Positions 34,000 to 45,825 of a stretch of 64,000 bases of DNA are shown here, piece after piece. The notes beneath the pieces were generated by a model that saw only the letters and a program-made list of their open reading frames with translations, had not been told where the DNA came from and ran no database searches. Within the stretch, counting starts at the first letter, position 1. Each line of letters opens with the position of its first letter. Position numbers and translations under genes: made by a program. This DNA comes from Calliphora vicina (Eukaryota; Arthropoda; Insecta; Diptera; Calliphoridae), in the NCBI RefSeq assembly GCF_958450345.1, contig NC_088781.1, positions 124,260,431 to 124,324,430 on the forward strand, read 5' to 3'.

Positions 34000-35391
34000 T
34001 AGGGTGGCCCTTAATAAACGAAAGTTGGATTTTGGCCATTCTCACCCCCCAGTTTGGTGAACATTAGTAAAAAAATCATCCTGAAAAAATTTTAGGTAAA
34101 TCGGTTGGGGCTAAGACGTGCCGCAAGCCCTCTGAAGTTTTAAGATGCATTTACAAGGGGAAAAAATTAATTTTTTTCAGTTTTTGTAAAAATTTTGCCA
34201 TTAAAAAATTACTTTTGTAATTCAATTTAAAAGAATCGAAATGTGTACGTAATTGTCGTTCTAATGAGACATAAAAAACAGAAATCGGTTAAAAAATTTT
34301 AAAGTTATTAAAAATTCGCCAGGCCATTAACGTGTCTCAGGCCACTAGAACAAGAAATGTTGGAACAAAATTAACATATTTTGATAAATATTAAAATAAA
34401 AGCTCATTTTTACTTAAAATATGTCCATATTTACTTGTATATGAGTTTTTGTCTTCGTAGGATACCGTTAACCTATTCTTAGGTATGAACAAAAAAAATT
34501 AATTTTTTTAACGGCAGTTTCAAAACTCCATTTTCAAATTTTTAAAAATTTTGTTAAACAAATTTCAGAATTTTTTGATCATCTCATTGGGATTTATTAA
34601 GAGTATAATAGGGAATTAAATCGTGAAAAAATTATGAAAATATCTCTTATAGTTTTTCCGTACCTGCGATTTAAATTTTGAAATTTTCGAGAAAAACCAA
34701 TTATATGGCAATTTTTAGGCCAATGAGCTCTATTTTCTTACTCTTATGAATTTTAAGCAAAACTTAATTAGGATATTATAGTCCAGATAATTCTAAATAT
34801 ACTCTGAAACTTTTACTAAAATCAAAAAACGTTAACCCTTAAATCGTGAAGGTCAAAGGTCAAATTTTTCAATATTTGGAATTTCTCTTGGAAAGATTTT
34901 GAAATGTTCGAAATGTTGTATATTTTTGGGCTGATTTTGATGAAATTTAACAAAAATATAACACAAAGCCTAGTATTTACAAAAGCAGCAGAAAAATTAA
35001 AATTAACCCTATATAGCACTTGGTGTTAAAATGACCCCAAACTTCTAAAACCATAAAAAATTATGATTTTAAAAGTTTGGTGTCATTTTAACCCCAAGTG
35101 CCATTAAGCGTTAATTTCCATTCTTGTGCTGTTATTATAAACCCTAGAGTTTATGTTATATTGTTGTTAAATTTCATCAAAATCGGCCCAAAAATATACA
35201 ACATTTCGATCATTTCGAAATCTTTCCAAGAGAAATTCCAAATATTGAAAAATTTTACCTTTGACCTTCACGATTTAAGGGTTAACGTCTTCCGATTTTA
35301 GTAGAAGTTTCAGAGTATATTTTGAATTATCTGGACTATAATATTCTGAATAGGTTTTACTTAAAATTCATAAGAGTAAGGAAATAGAGCT
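34000..35391 (+). mobile_element. Foldback element: left arm, centre and part of the right arm
   Basis: The left arm starts TAGGGTGGCCCTTAATAAAC. The arms meet at a central hairpin (35,030-35,105) in which GCACTTGGTGTTAAAATGAC pairs with its inverse. The right arm then mirrors the left as far as TAAGGAAATAGAGCT, where the LTR of a BEL/Pao element begins. The rest of the right arm is missing; it is not found beyond the LTR element. Whole-length palindromy with no coding capacity is the foldback pattern. Confidence 0.85.
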
Positions 35392-35815
35392 TGTTGAGCT
35401 GAAAAGCTGGGTGAAGGGGGAAAGGCTGGATAATTGGAAGAGATGTTCAAACTCTCTGAGCCGAAACAAAATTGTTTAGATTTTGTACTCAGAACAATTG
35501 GACAAATGAATATGGAAAATAGAAAGAAATAAAACGAAGTAATTAGTATATTTTCGAATTATTTATTCAATTGTTTGGACAATGGATTCTTACCACTAAG
35601 GAACAATATGAGTAGAATAACGAAGTGCACAGTTCAGAGCTAGAATTGTATCTCTCGCGAAAAGAAGTATTTATGACTATTGACGTTTAATTTAGAACTT
35701 ATGACAATTGGAAGTATACTGCAACACATAGCATTCTGCATTTATATATATTAAGGAAAAATAGGAATTGCAGGGAACTGAGGAAAATCGCTAAGTGTTG
35801 TTTTTGGCGTAAACA
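35392..35815 (-). repeat. LTR of the BEL/Pao element (3' LTR in element sense)
   Basis: On the plus strand it begins TGTTGAGCTGAAAAGCTGGG and ends TTTTTGGCGTAAACA, matching 39,623-40,043. AAGGCGGGCGGAA, a polypurine-like tract, lies just upstream in element sense. Confidence 0.93.
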
Positions 35816-36082
35816 TTCCGCCCGCCTTGCAGTATACAGGTAGGAAGAAAATGGAATATATAGTCGTAAATACTTGTTTTTGCTATGAGGAAAACTTAGA
35901 AATTAATATTAGTAATTCAAGAAATTTGGAAATTAAGATTACATTTCAAATGATAAAAAATAGTACAATATTATAGAATTCATTATTCTAAATTAAATAT
36001 AAAATCAAGGATAAATACAAGTTAGTTTGCTTTCATTTTGCTTATTGATACTACTAAAGTGCGTTGGAATGGAAAAACTAAA

Positions 36083-38149
36083 TCAGAGTGCTTTGTGTCG
36101 TGATTTTCGGTAAATATTATGAGTTTCATTAAATAGAAAATGAAAACGCAATATTAAATAGATACGAGAAAGGAATCGGAAAACATAAGATATAGTACGA
36201 ATTTCAAGGAAAAAATTAAAATTTAATTCGGAAATATTAAATTTTGGAAAATATGCAAAATGGATTTTTACATAAGGAATAGTAAAATATTTTAATGGAG
36301 TATTGGATTCTATTAAGTGACTGGATCTCTTAATACCATTAGCTATTCGGATATGTAACGCATCACAAAATCCATGGAGTCGGATTTTAGCGTTCGGAAC
36401 AATATTTTCCAGGATTGGAATTCGGATCTCATTATGAATGTAGTTCCTGGATTGGAAAATGTGCCATTGCTCTAAGGATTTCGATGAAAAATGCTTGTCC
36501 CAAATCATCTGCTTCTGGCTTTCTGGTAGAAACACGATCTTCGACAAAACCTCCTTCCATAAAATACATCGCGGCTTTGCGGTCCTGTTGTCATCACATC
36601 GTAGGAAGTTTTTATATAGCGGATGTTTAGGTTGAATGTCCGAAAGAATTTCTTTGGTATTTTTCGACCATTTTCTAATCGAAAATCCAGCAGAAATGCA
36701 ATCGTTTTTGGATTTTTTCGCTTCTTGGATAGAGTGAGCATCGGCATACATATAACTACGGAGAATATGACTTACTTTTGGATAAGTAGCCCCTTGGAGT
36801 GAAGTCCGAATAGCTAGGTAAGGCGAGGAATTAACGCCGAGCGTCACTGCTGATTCGTAATTTTGGACAATTACGTTTGGACTTTTATGGAATTGGATTA
36901 TTTGGATATTAGTATGCTTCAGATCGACTAGGATATGTCGATCCAATTTTTGGACATCTGCATACTTGGAGAAACGACCATTTGGATTTAGTAGGTTTAA
37001 GCCATTTTCTAGATTCGGAATAGCATGAAGGATATCATGAGCACTTAAACCATTAGGAATTAGAAATGACTCAGTGCCAGTAGCGCGTAGTTGGGAATAT
37101 AAATCTAAAATGCACTGCGGAAACACTTTGAACGTATGAACCAAATCAATATATTCATCAACTAGGCTTTTGTAAATGGATTTCAAGTCAGGAATAAGGA
37201 ATACAAAACTGGTATTTTCTAGAAATTTGGATAATCTTTTTGGAGTTTGGCTATTTAAATGACTTTGACCAGGCTTCAAATGTAGCATTTCAGAAATTAA
37301 AGATTTTATTTCTACTCTTTCTGTCCCCAGTAAAATCTGTTTAGAATTTACAGAAAAACAAGATTGAACCATCTCAGCTCCGGAACTATTAGTGGACTGT
37401 AGAGTATTGGAATTAAGTTGAAAGGGAGCTGAATCAATATTAAGATTTGAATTTGGAATAGAGCTTGGGGAAGATTTTTGTATGGATGTGTCAGAATCTT
37501 TATGGAGTAATGTGTTATGCCTTTTGCCACAATGGATGCAACTATTTTGGCTATAACAGTTTCGGACTGAATGCGTTTTGGAGAAACAATTGAGACACAA
37601 ACCTTGTCGTTTTATCTCATTGAAGCGCTCAGAATAAGTCATTTGCAAAAACATTGGACATTTGCGAATTGGATGATTGTCGTTCGGACACCATTGACAT
37701 TTGGGCGAATTATTTAACTTTTTAGAATTTGATTCTGAAGGTTGGAAAGCAGTTGCACGAATTTCGGAAACGGAGGTCTGTCTGATGGAAGCTGGTAGAA
37801 AAGCCGTAGAAATTGTATCACATTCGACTGGAGACTGGACCCGAATGGTATCAGACAATTCGGACAACTTTGTAATAATACTACAATAAGTAATATATGT
37901 ATTTCTGTATTTTTCTTTAAATGTCTTCTCTTCAATGGCATTGTCGAATGAAAATGTATCATATACTGATTTTATGCGACTCCATGTGGACTTCAGATCG
38001 GATTTGTGGACCTCAATCGCATGAATAGAATTTATGTTATATCGATTATCATTATAATCAGCATCAAATTCAACAATGCTATCGGCAAGACAATGGAAAA
38101 GATTGAGAGACATATTGGAAAACGGAAAAATATAACCAGCAGAAAACAA
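36083..38149 (-). CDS. BEL/Pao Gag fused to a remnant of reverse transcriptase (688 aa)
   Basis: Residues 1-145 are Gag-like. Three zinc knuckles follow: C151-C154-H159-C164, C185-C188-H193-C198 and C204-C207-H211-H216, the set usual for BEL/Pao nucleocapsids. The protease domain is absent. RT begins in its later fingers/palm part: the motif-A-like YADVQKL (residues 396-402) keeps one Asp, TLGVNSSPYLAIRT (436-449) is the motif-B/primer-grip side, and YMYADAHS (466-473) stands where the catalytic YxDD should be, with the Asp pair lost. 'SAGFSIRKWSKN' and LHGFCDA (591-597) mark the connection to RNase H, after which the family similarity ends. The frame is open across all these deletions. It is inactive as an RT; a selected Gag-like product is possible but unproven. 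Confidence 0.85.
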   Translation of the reverse strand: MFSAGYIFPFSNMSLNLFHCLADSIVEFDADYNDNRYNINSIHAIEVHKSDLKSTWSRIKSVYDTFSFDNAIEEKTFKEKYRNTYITYCSIITKLSELSDTIRVQSPVECDTISTAFLPASIRQTSVSEIRATAFQPSESNSKKLNNSPKCQWCPNDNHPIRKCPMFLQMTYSERFNEIKRQGLCLNCFSKTHSVRNCYSQNSCIHCGKRHNTLLHKDSDTSIQKSSPSSIPNSNLNIDSAPFQLNSNTLQSTNSSGAEMVQSCFSVNSKQILLGTERVEIKSLISEMLHLKPGQSHLNSQTPKRLSKFLENTSFVFLIPDLKSIYKSLVDEYIDLVHTFKVFPQCILDLYSQLRATGTESFLIPNGLSAHDILHAIPNLENGLNLLNPNGRFSKYADVQKLDRHILVDLKHTNIQIIQFHKSPNVIVQNYESAVTLGVNSSPYLAIRTSLQGATYPKVSHILRSYMYADAHSIQEAKKSKNDCISAGFSIRKWSKNTKEILSDIQPKHPLYKNFLRCDDNRTAKPRCILWKEVLSKIVFLPESQKQMIWDKHFSSKSLEQWHIFQSRNYIHNEIRIPILENIVPNAKIRLHGFCDALHIRIANGIKRSSHLIESNTPLKYFTIPYVKIHFAYFPKFNISELNFNFFLEIRTISYVFRFLSRIYLILRFHFLFNETHNIYRKSRHKAL

Positions 38150-39600
38150 ATTTAAGTTTGGAATTTGGACTAAATAATGGAATCTATCGAAATATGATTT
38201 TCTCGAACTTGGGGAAAAAATTACAGAAATATTCCAAGAATTGTAAGAAAAATCAATTAATTGTTTAATGCAAGTGGAAAAAATAAATATTTCGGAAAAT
38301 ATTTGTTTGAAGAATTAATTGTTTTACAGAACTGGATTGTTAAAATCAACTGATCACAACTTTTTTGGAAAACAACAACAATGCAATGCAACTAGAATTT
38401 GTTTACAATTGTAATTCAATTAACCCTTTGGAGTTCAGAAAAATTAATTAAATAAATTTAAATTGATATTATCTATCTATATGCAGGAATATTGATTATT
38501 TATAGGATCATGGAACAAGGAACGACAAATAAATTTAAATTTATTTGTTGTATACAAAAATTAGTGGAATAAATTATTTACGGAATTAAATATTATTTAT
38601 ACAAATTTATTAAATTAATTAATTTATTGAACAACAACAGTAAATATTTTCATGAATTATATCAATTAATTTAAATAATTAATTTCAAACATAAATAAAA
38701 TCATTAAAAATTTTGAAAATAATTTAAAAAATTGTATGCACCCACCGGTCATACAAGGGTTAATAAAGATCAGTTGCGTATTGTAAGAATAAAGAGAAAA
38801 GGAAAATAGAAAGAAACTGAGTTCTGTTGATGTACATACGCACAAACAAGTGTACTTATGGGAATGATTGTAACCACGCATAAACAAGTGCAATGCTTGT
38901 TAGTGTGATATACAAACGGACAAACGTATGTAAATTATAGGATTAATAACTATACAATATTAATAAGGAGAATTAATATTGTTTGGAAAGAAACAAAACA
39001 AATTGTTAAGAGAAAGGAGTAAAGAAAAAGGAAATGAAGTGTGTGGAAAATAAATTAACCAAAAAGCATACAAGCATATAGGAATTGAAATGCAATTGAA
39101 CCACGAACAATTTAAAAGAGAATTGAGCTGTAAGAGATTACTCGGAGTTATCAAATAAATATATTGGAGAAGAAATGAAATGGAGCAAATATACACGACA
39201 AAAACGAAAGAAATACCCTACGAAGGGTCACTAGAATAGAAACAATTGTCGGTATATTTGTTCCGTACTACAAATAAAGTAAAAACTCTCGTTAAACTCT
39301 TACAGAGTATTTATGTAGTGTGAAACAATGTCGATGTTCACATGTAAATTTTATTTTTAGTGGATGAAATTCAATTGCCGTCGGCTTTTTGATTTGTTTA
39401 AATTTTGGAGAACTAGGTATATTTTTCACTTAACAAAACACTCTTATTTATGCACATTGTAATAAATAAAAACAATATAACGAAAACAAACTAACCTGTG
39501 TTATTGTTGACGAAGAGTAGATGGAAAACTATTTGTTGGTAGGAACTCCACAACAACTGAGTGAAATCTCAGAGAATAAGATGAAAATCTTCCAATATAA
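38150..39600 (-). other. 5' internal leader of the BEL/Pao element
   Basis: About 1.45 kb between the primer-binding site and the Gag start. It has no long open frame; short frames on the minus strand are AT-rich. It may hold the start of Gag in decayed form, but I cannot read it. Confidence 0.6.
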
Positions 39601-39622
39601 ATCCGGTTCGTACTGGACCAAA
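39601..39622 (-). other. Primer-binding site of the BEL/Pao element
   Basis: Directly inside the LTR the element strand reads TTTGGTCCAGTACGAACCGG. It starts with TGG, as expected for pairing with a tRNA 3' CCA end. The tRNA was not identified. Confidence 0.75.
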
Positions 39623-40043
39623 TGTTGAGCTGAAAAGCTGGGTGAAGGGGGAAAGGCTGGATAATTGGAAGAGATGTTCAAACTCTCTGAGCCGAAACAA
39701 AATCGTTTAGATTTTGTACTCAGAATAATTTAAAAAACAATATGAAACGAAAAGGAAGGAATAAAACAAATGAATTAGGAATTTTCTAATTATTTATTAA
39801 ATTATTTGAAAGGTGGATTCTTACCATAAGGAACAATAGGATTAGGATATCGAACTGAACAGGTTAGAGGTAGAATTGTATCTCGCAAAAAGAAGTATTT
39901 ATGACTATTGACGTTTAATTTAGAACTTATGACAATTGGAAGTATACTGCAACACATAGCATTCTGCATTTATATATGTTAAGGAAAAATAGGAATTGCA
40001 GGGAACTGAGGAAAATCGCTAAGTGTTGTTTTTGGCGTAAACA
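39623..40043 (-). repeat. LTR of the BEL/Pao element (5' LTR in element sense)
   Basis: It has the same ends as the other LTR and is of similar length (421 against 424 bp), with substitutions and small indels concentrated in the middle third. Confidence 0.93.
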
Positions 40044-40410
40044 CATTTGTATGATTTTTTTTAGAGATTTTCTTGTTGTTACTTTTGTAATCTCAATGTT
40101 ATTTACGGCCAACATGACGTATGAATAATATTTATATAGAACATAATACATATCACTTATACGTCACTAGTTTTGTTGTAATAACAAAGTATAACAAGTA
40201 ATATGACTCTTTGGCATCAGTACCTAACTCTATAAATATATGTGTTAGCAAAAATGTACCTAACTCTGAATATGTGTCAGTAAAAAATCAGTACATATTA
40301 AATTTTTTTCCAGGCAATAGAGTTTTATAAACATTTTTAAAAGGAAAGTTCTTAAATATTATTTCAGAAGATTTGCCTTAAATCCTAAAAAAATACTCAC
40401 ATAATATTTA
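40044..40410. other. AT-rich spacer, nothing recognised
   Basis: No continuation of the foldback arm interrupted at 35,391 is found here. I see no gene or TIR. Confidence 0.4.
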
Positions 40411-40584
40411 CACTTCACAATGAGTGGCAAGGGTATATTTAAGTCTGTCATTCCGTTTGTAATTTCTACATTTGCTCGGTTTCTATTTAAAATCGAGAAA
40501 ATCGGCACAACCTCGATTTTTTGGCCTATTTTTGATCTATATCTGTATTACTAAGTCATTAATATAGACAATATGGATATCTAA
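40411..40584 (+). mobile_element. Helentron-like type B repeat, truncated
   Basis: It contains GAGTGGCAAGGGTATATTTA, GTCATTCCGTTTGTAATTTC and AAGTCATTAATATAGACAAT. It is cut at GATATCTAA, where the hAT-like element begins, and does not resume after it. Confidence 0.7.
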
Positions 40585-42165
40585 TAGGGTATTCATTCGA
40601 CTAATGGTCGTTCGGTTAATCGAATAATTTCTTACGAATAATTATTCGAACAATTTAAAAATGGCCATTTTCGAATAACGAATAATTCGAACAATTTTAT
40701 GTAGAATAATCGAATAAAACGAATGAATGTTCATATATATTTAAATTTATTAAATTGCTTAAAATTTTTCATAATTTCAAATTTAAATAAGTAATAAGAC
40801 TCACAAAAATTGTATTGTTTCTGAAATTCGATAAATAACTAAAGACAAAGGTACTTTCGGTCACTGTAGAGAAGAGTTCTGATAGCTCCTTCTATAAATA
40901 TATAAATATTACTGCAAGAAGTTACTATTCTAAAAACAAATCTTACAAAATTTTTAACTTAGGACTTGAACCAATGAAAATAAAAAGTACGGAATAAAAT
41001 ATTTGTTATTTGGCTGGCGAAATATTAGAAGAATCGCAATTAATAATATTAAATATTAACTTAGATTAAAGTGGAGTTGAAAGTGATGGAGAATGTGATT
41101 TTGAAACGGTCGTCGAAATTGATATTGAGGATGACATTTATAATTATTACATTGATATAGATGAAGGCCATGATCTTCAAATGTATGTATATAACTGATG
41201 TTATTAACCACTTATGTAAGTGTAGCAAAATATTTAATATATCGAATGATAAACACAAATTCTGTTGCAAGAAAAGCATGGAGTTCGTCTTATACATCGT
41301 TGGACATCTTTGTCTAACATGGTAATAAGCTTTTTGCGTATTTGTAAATGCGTCAATCATGCACTGCCTGACTTCAAATTAGCCACGTTCACTGACAATG
41401 ATATCAAACATTGGACAGATTCCCTTTATTGTGTAACTCCCCAAGATCACTTTAATAAGCAACGTTGGTAACGTTGATAGAGATTGAGGTTATAATATAA
41501 TTTGTTATAAATAATTTAGAAATAGTGAATAATTAATTTACTAAAGAATTAGTTACTCAATTCAAAACCCGAATTAATGAACGACATGAAAGAATTCTTA
41601 ATACGTTTATATTGTATTTGAATTCAGGATCATGTCCAACTAGCTCAAATTGTTTAAAACATAGCTCCAAAACGGAAACCAATGGGTTTGCTAGTAAATT
41701 GTTTTTGTAGATTGTTCGGGAGTTAATCTGATCAGAATATTTCTGTCGAAAATTTAATGATGAACTTTGTGTTTGAATGTTTTTTAACATTACCAATACT
41801 TCAGTTGTTTACTTTGACGTTATTTTTTGATTCTCTTTAACAATAAAATATTAAAAAACCGACAGCAAAACTTCATTGTATACTTTTTAAAAAATTTAAA
41901 TTATTCGAATAATTCGATTCATTTGAAACGTGTGATCGAATTATTCGAACAAGTTAAAAGGTCTCTTACTTGTTTTTTGTTAGTTTTTTATGTGTTTGTT
42001 CTTTTTATTAGCAAATTGCTTATATAAAATTCGTGTTTTTCTTTTCAATTTAAAAAATAAATAATTCGGTTAATCGAGTAATTTGAAATTAACCGATTAA
42101 ACATAAATCCCGATTAATTGTTTACTCGATTAACTTGTTAATCCATAAACCCGATTAATACCCTA
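40585..42165 (+). mobile_element. Decayed hAT element with transposase traces
   Basis: The ends are TAGGGTATTCATTCGACTAA and, inverted, TAGGGTATTAATCGGG. Subterminal TTAATCGA and ATTCGAA repeats are dense at both ends, and transposase-like reading frames lie inside. Flanking 8-mers (ATATCTAA and CTACTTAC) do not match. The same family appears at positions 1-83. Length (1.58 kb) is below that of intact hAT elements. Confidence 0.65.
41075..41790 (+). pseudogene. hAT transposase relic
   Basis: One frame reads HRWTSLSNMVISFLRICKCV, then NHALPDFKLATFTDNDIKHW. This resembles the 'TRWNS...R.L..K.AI...L.D.....LTD.DW' block N-terminal to the hAT dimerisation region. Further on, FKTRINERHERILNTFILYL (41,559-41,618) resembles the following helical part. 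Upstream (41,075-41,165) is an acidic stretch. Stops and shifts break the frame, and the BED finger and C-terminal dimerisation motif are not seen. Confidence 0.55.
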
Positions 42166-43899
42166 CTACTTACATTCAAATATTAGAATTTAAGTCTTAT
42201 TGACGGCATACCTGACGTATGATTAATAATTATTTACTGTTAAAAAATAAAACTCATATTAATAATACGTCTCGTTTTTTTTAATATAAAAATATTTAAG
42301 AATTGCATAAATTGTTGTGTTAAAATTCTTTTTTTGGTGGTGGGTATAAAAATACAAACTCCATGGTTTGTCGCATTTGTATTAAGTATTTGCAGTGTTT
42401 CAAACGATTTGTTTACAGCTTAGAAGATTCAACAGACAAATTTAGAAAGTGCTACTTAATTTATAAGATTCCTATAGTCTCTTAAAAATAGCTCTTTTAA
42501 AAACTCTTTACGAATCTCTATTTACAAAATCAAAAACCTGCAATTAATATACCACTTCCAGCTGACTATTGTTTAAACGAAAATTATACATAAAATGACA
42601 AACATAAATGAAGAACATTTTCAAGAATTTTTCAATTTAAATTGTTAGTTATTATATAAACAAGTTCATTAGAAAAATAACCACATTATTAATATGTCTA
42701 ACTTCTTAGTACATATTTGTCCCATGCACTTCATTCTCTTAAATGGTTTTTCATTTATGTATTTTTCAGTAACATTTTGCATGTAACCATAATAAAACCT
42801 TCGGTTCATATAATGCATACTCAAACGCTTAACAACATTAGACTCGAAAAATGCTTGCACAATAAGTATGACAGCAAAACATGCAACCAACTACTGAATT
42901 CAAGTTACATAAGCATCTGTTACAGAAATATGCATGATGTGTCAAACATTCACATCATTTGTATTTCAAATGTTTTCTAATGGACCAAAAAAAATAGCTG
43001 TAGCAAACAAACAGAATTACAAAAAAATGGAATTATTTTCAATACTGTCTACAGAAAAGTGATGTTTTAGGAAAATTTTCTTAGTTTGTACAGGATACTC
43101 ACTAGTTTTGGCTGTGTTAAATACAAAACATCTCAAGCTAAATGTTGGTACTAATTGTCAAGTATCTACAAAACACAAAAGTTATAACACCTCTTTTTAA
43201 GAAAACCCAATGAAAAAAAGATGTATTTTCATCATACAATTGAAAATACACATTGTTAAACATATTTGATGGAATTACAAAAATATTTCATATTTGATAG
43301 AATGCTAAAGACTTTATTCAGAATCTATTATAGGTAATGATTGTTATTGGAATGAAAACATGTAGCATAAACTTATACAAATATCGTTTAATACATATTT
43401 TGCCTAAATGAAGATATATTTCAGTACTTGCTAATTTCTATTGTAAAGCATTTATCAAACTTTTCCGGAGCCAAACAACTCCAGTTTCGGGTGTCTCATA
43501 CACAACGCAGATTATTTTTCAACTTGATTGTGCTATTTTATATACTGATCTTGTTAAGCGGATACAATATAATTGTAAGATCTTTAATGTAGCATAAAAA
43601 TTCCGGATATCTTATATCCACCTCATATCAGAAGTAAAAATGTGTGACAATTAATTGACATTATTAAATTTCAAGATATCAAATTTCCAGAAATATTTTT
43701 TTTTGTAGCTTTTCTTTTCTTTCTAACTCGTTATACAATCATGAGACAATGTAATTATTTTTCATTGTTTTATATATTATTCACACCCTACTCCTTTATG
43801 ACATACAATATTATTACAAACATATATTGCTTTTCAAATTGCTTTGAACTAAACACCATCAGCCGGAAACAGGAAACAAATACAAAAACGATGACAACA
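42166..43899. other. Copy 2 counterpart of 84-1,744 and flank, no gene seen
   Basis: It matches 84-1,680 and then, after a skip of the copy-1-only mariner and LINE block, 3,046-3,213. The overlapping opposite-strand frames at 42,669-42,980 are shared with copy 1 but lack coding character. Confidence 0.6.
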
Positions 43900-44180
43900 A
43901 CCGGCTGAGCCGAATCTCACATACCCTTCACCAAAGTATACTTTAAGAAAAATATTAAAAACTATTTTTGGTAAAAATAAATAAAACTAGAGTAAACAAA
44001 ATTTTGGTAAACAAAAAATTTTAATGGGGAAAAATTTTGGTATTCTGGTGAGAAATAGTTTTGGCAAAAAAAATAATTGGTAAACAAAAAACACACAATA
44101 CTTTAAAATCAAAATTTTAAATATTTTTTTTTAAATTTATTAGTAAAAAAAAATTAATGGGAAAAAAATGTTGAAATTTT
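43900..44180 (-). mobile_element. Helentron-like type B repeat, head fragment
   Basis: The duplicate of 3,214-3,500: CCGGCTGAGCCG, AATCTCACATACCCTTCACC, then the A-rich body. Confidence 0.7.
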
Positions 44181-44596
44181 TTTTGAAATTGGCAAAGGAC
44201 CGCTGGGGACTAGGTCCTCTTAAGTGATCCAAATTATACTTTGCACGCTTTTGAATTAAGATTTCTTTTCGCAACAATATATAAAAATTTATATAGTCCA
44301 GAAGAAAATTTTGTGGGAAAAAACGTAAAAAATACGGCCCATTTTACATGTTCCAAATTTGGATGCATGTAACTTTTTATAGGGACGAGATAACTGATAG
44401 CAAGTTGTTTTTGTTTTATTTAGAACTAGCTGACTCGACAGACGTTGTCCTGTCCAAGTTAAAAAAAATGCTTGTATTCGATTCGTGAATTTGAATGACA
44501 TAGCACATAGAAGCGCTACTGAGAGACAAAGAACCTAAGTTTGTTGTCAAAAAACTAATTCTTGCAACAACAGAATACATGTAAATCAATGTACAT

Positions 44597-45306
44597 TAGG
44601 GATGCCAATCCCGAAATCCCGATCCCGAAAATCCCGGGATTTTTCGGGATCGGGATTTCCCGAATCCCGGGATTTGTGAAAAAGAATCCCGGGATTTTTC
44701 GGGATTAACAAATCCCGAAATATTATGAGATTTTTGATATTTTAGGAAGATTTTTGAAGCACCCAAAATACTTAGAAAGCTAAATTTCAGCATATTTATA
44801 ATACTAATCTCGCTTCGAATCCAAACGCAGCCAGATTTTTTCATTTGAATCAGGGAGCAGCACGTCTCCCTTGCATTGGCAGGCTTTTACAAAATTTACA
44901 TTTTTACAAAATTTATGTTCAAGTTATTTTCTGAAGGGGACTAGGGGCAAATGTAGCCCGATTTCCGCAGTACTCTACAGTATAATTTCAGAGTACTTAC
45001 AACTTATTTTGTGCAAAATTTTATAAGGATTGCCGCATAATCAAGATATTTATGACTGCTCAAACAGTACTCCGGGGGACAATTGTATGGAGCTAGGGGA
45101 AATCATGGACCATTTTATTTTAATTTAATGCATTAGTTTTTGATTTGTTATATACGTTTAACTAAAATCCCGAAGTCCCGAAATCCCGAAAAATCCCGGG
45201 ATCCCGAAAAATCCCGGTGTCCCGAAAAATCCCGGGATCCCGGGATTTACATTTCTAAAATCCCGAATCCCGGGATTTGTAAAACCAGTCCCGTTTGGCA
45301 TCCCTA
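44597..45306. mobile_element. Nonautonomous hAT-type element (710 bp)
   Basis: The TIRs are TAGGGATGCCAA and TTGGCATCCCTA. The flanking 8-bp duplications are ATGTACAT (44,589-44,596 and 45,307-45,314). Clusters of ATCCCGGGATTTTTCGGGAT-like palindromes lie inside both ends. No transposase frame is seen. The family is related to 61,160-62,815. Confidence 0.93.
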
Positions 45307-45314
45307 ATGTACAT

Positions 45315-45825
45315 ATTTTGAGTTTTTATATAAGTAATTGAGTTTTGGTCGGAAAAATGAGTGATCACAGATCGAGCTCCTTTTCTTCTTTAAACGCTTA
45401 TTGGCCAAGTTATTAGCGAATTTAGATATTTTGAGTTTTTATATAAAAAATCGATTTTTGTTCAGAAATATGAGTGATCACAGATCGAGCTCCTTTACTT
45501 GATTAAACACTTATTGGCCAAGTTATTTGCGACTTTCGATTTTGTGAGCTTTGATTTAAAAAATTAATTTTTGTTCATAAATATGATCACAGATCTAGCT
45601 CCTTTTCTTGATTAAACGCTTATTGGCCAAGTTATTAGCGAATTTAGATATTTTGAGTTTTTATATAAAAAATCGATTTTTGTTCAGAAATATGAGTGAT
45701 CACAGATCGAGCTCATTTTCTTGATTAAACGCTTATTGGCCAAGTTATTATCGATCAAAGCTATTTTGAGTTTTTATATAAGTAATTGAATTTTGGTCTG
45801 AAATATTATTGATCACAGACCGATG
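45315..45825 (+). repeat. ~112-bp tandem repeat, about 4.5 copies
   Basis: Units start near 45,315, 45,429, 45,541, 45,649 and 45,762. Each carries TATTTTGAGTTTTTATATAA, GATCACAGATCGAGCTCC and CGCTTATTGGCCAAGTTATT. Neighbouring units differ by a few substitutions. They lie within the copy-2-only insertion. Confidence 0.85.

Larger units (their letters stand above)
35392..40043 (-). mobile_element. BEL/Pao LTR retrotransposon, internally deleted (4.65 kb)
   Basis: Two direct LTRs (TG...CA) bound an internal region with a primer-binding site next to the right LTR, a purine tract next to the left LTR (35,816-35,828), and one long Gag/partial-RT frame on the minus strand. Protease, integrase and most of RNase H are missing, so it cannot move alone. 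The LTRs differ clearly in their middle portions, so insertion is not recent. The 5-mers outside the LTRs (GAGCT and CATTT) do not match, and the interrupted foldback arm does not resume beyond it. This points to later rearrangement. Confidence 0.92.

Noticed and set aside
36083..38149. Endogenous virus as the source of the long frame
   Set aside because: LTRs, primer-binding site, three-knuckle Gag and RT order fit a BEL/Pao retrotransposon, and no envelope-like frame is present.
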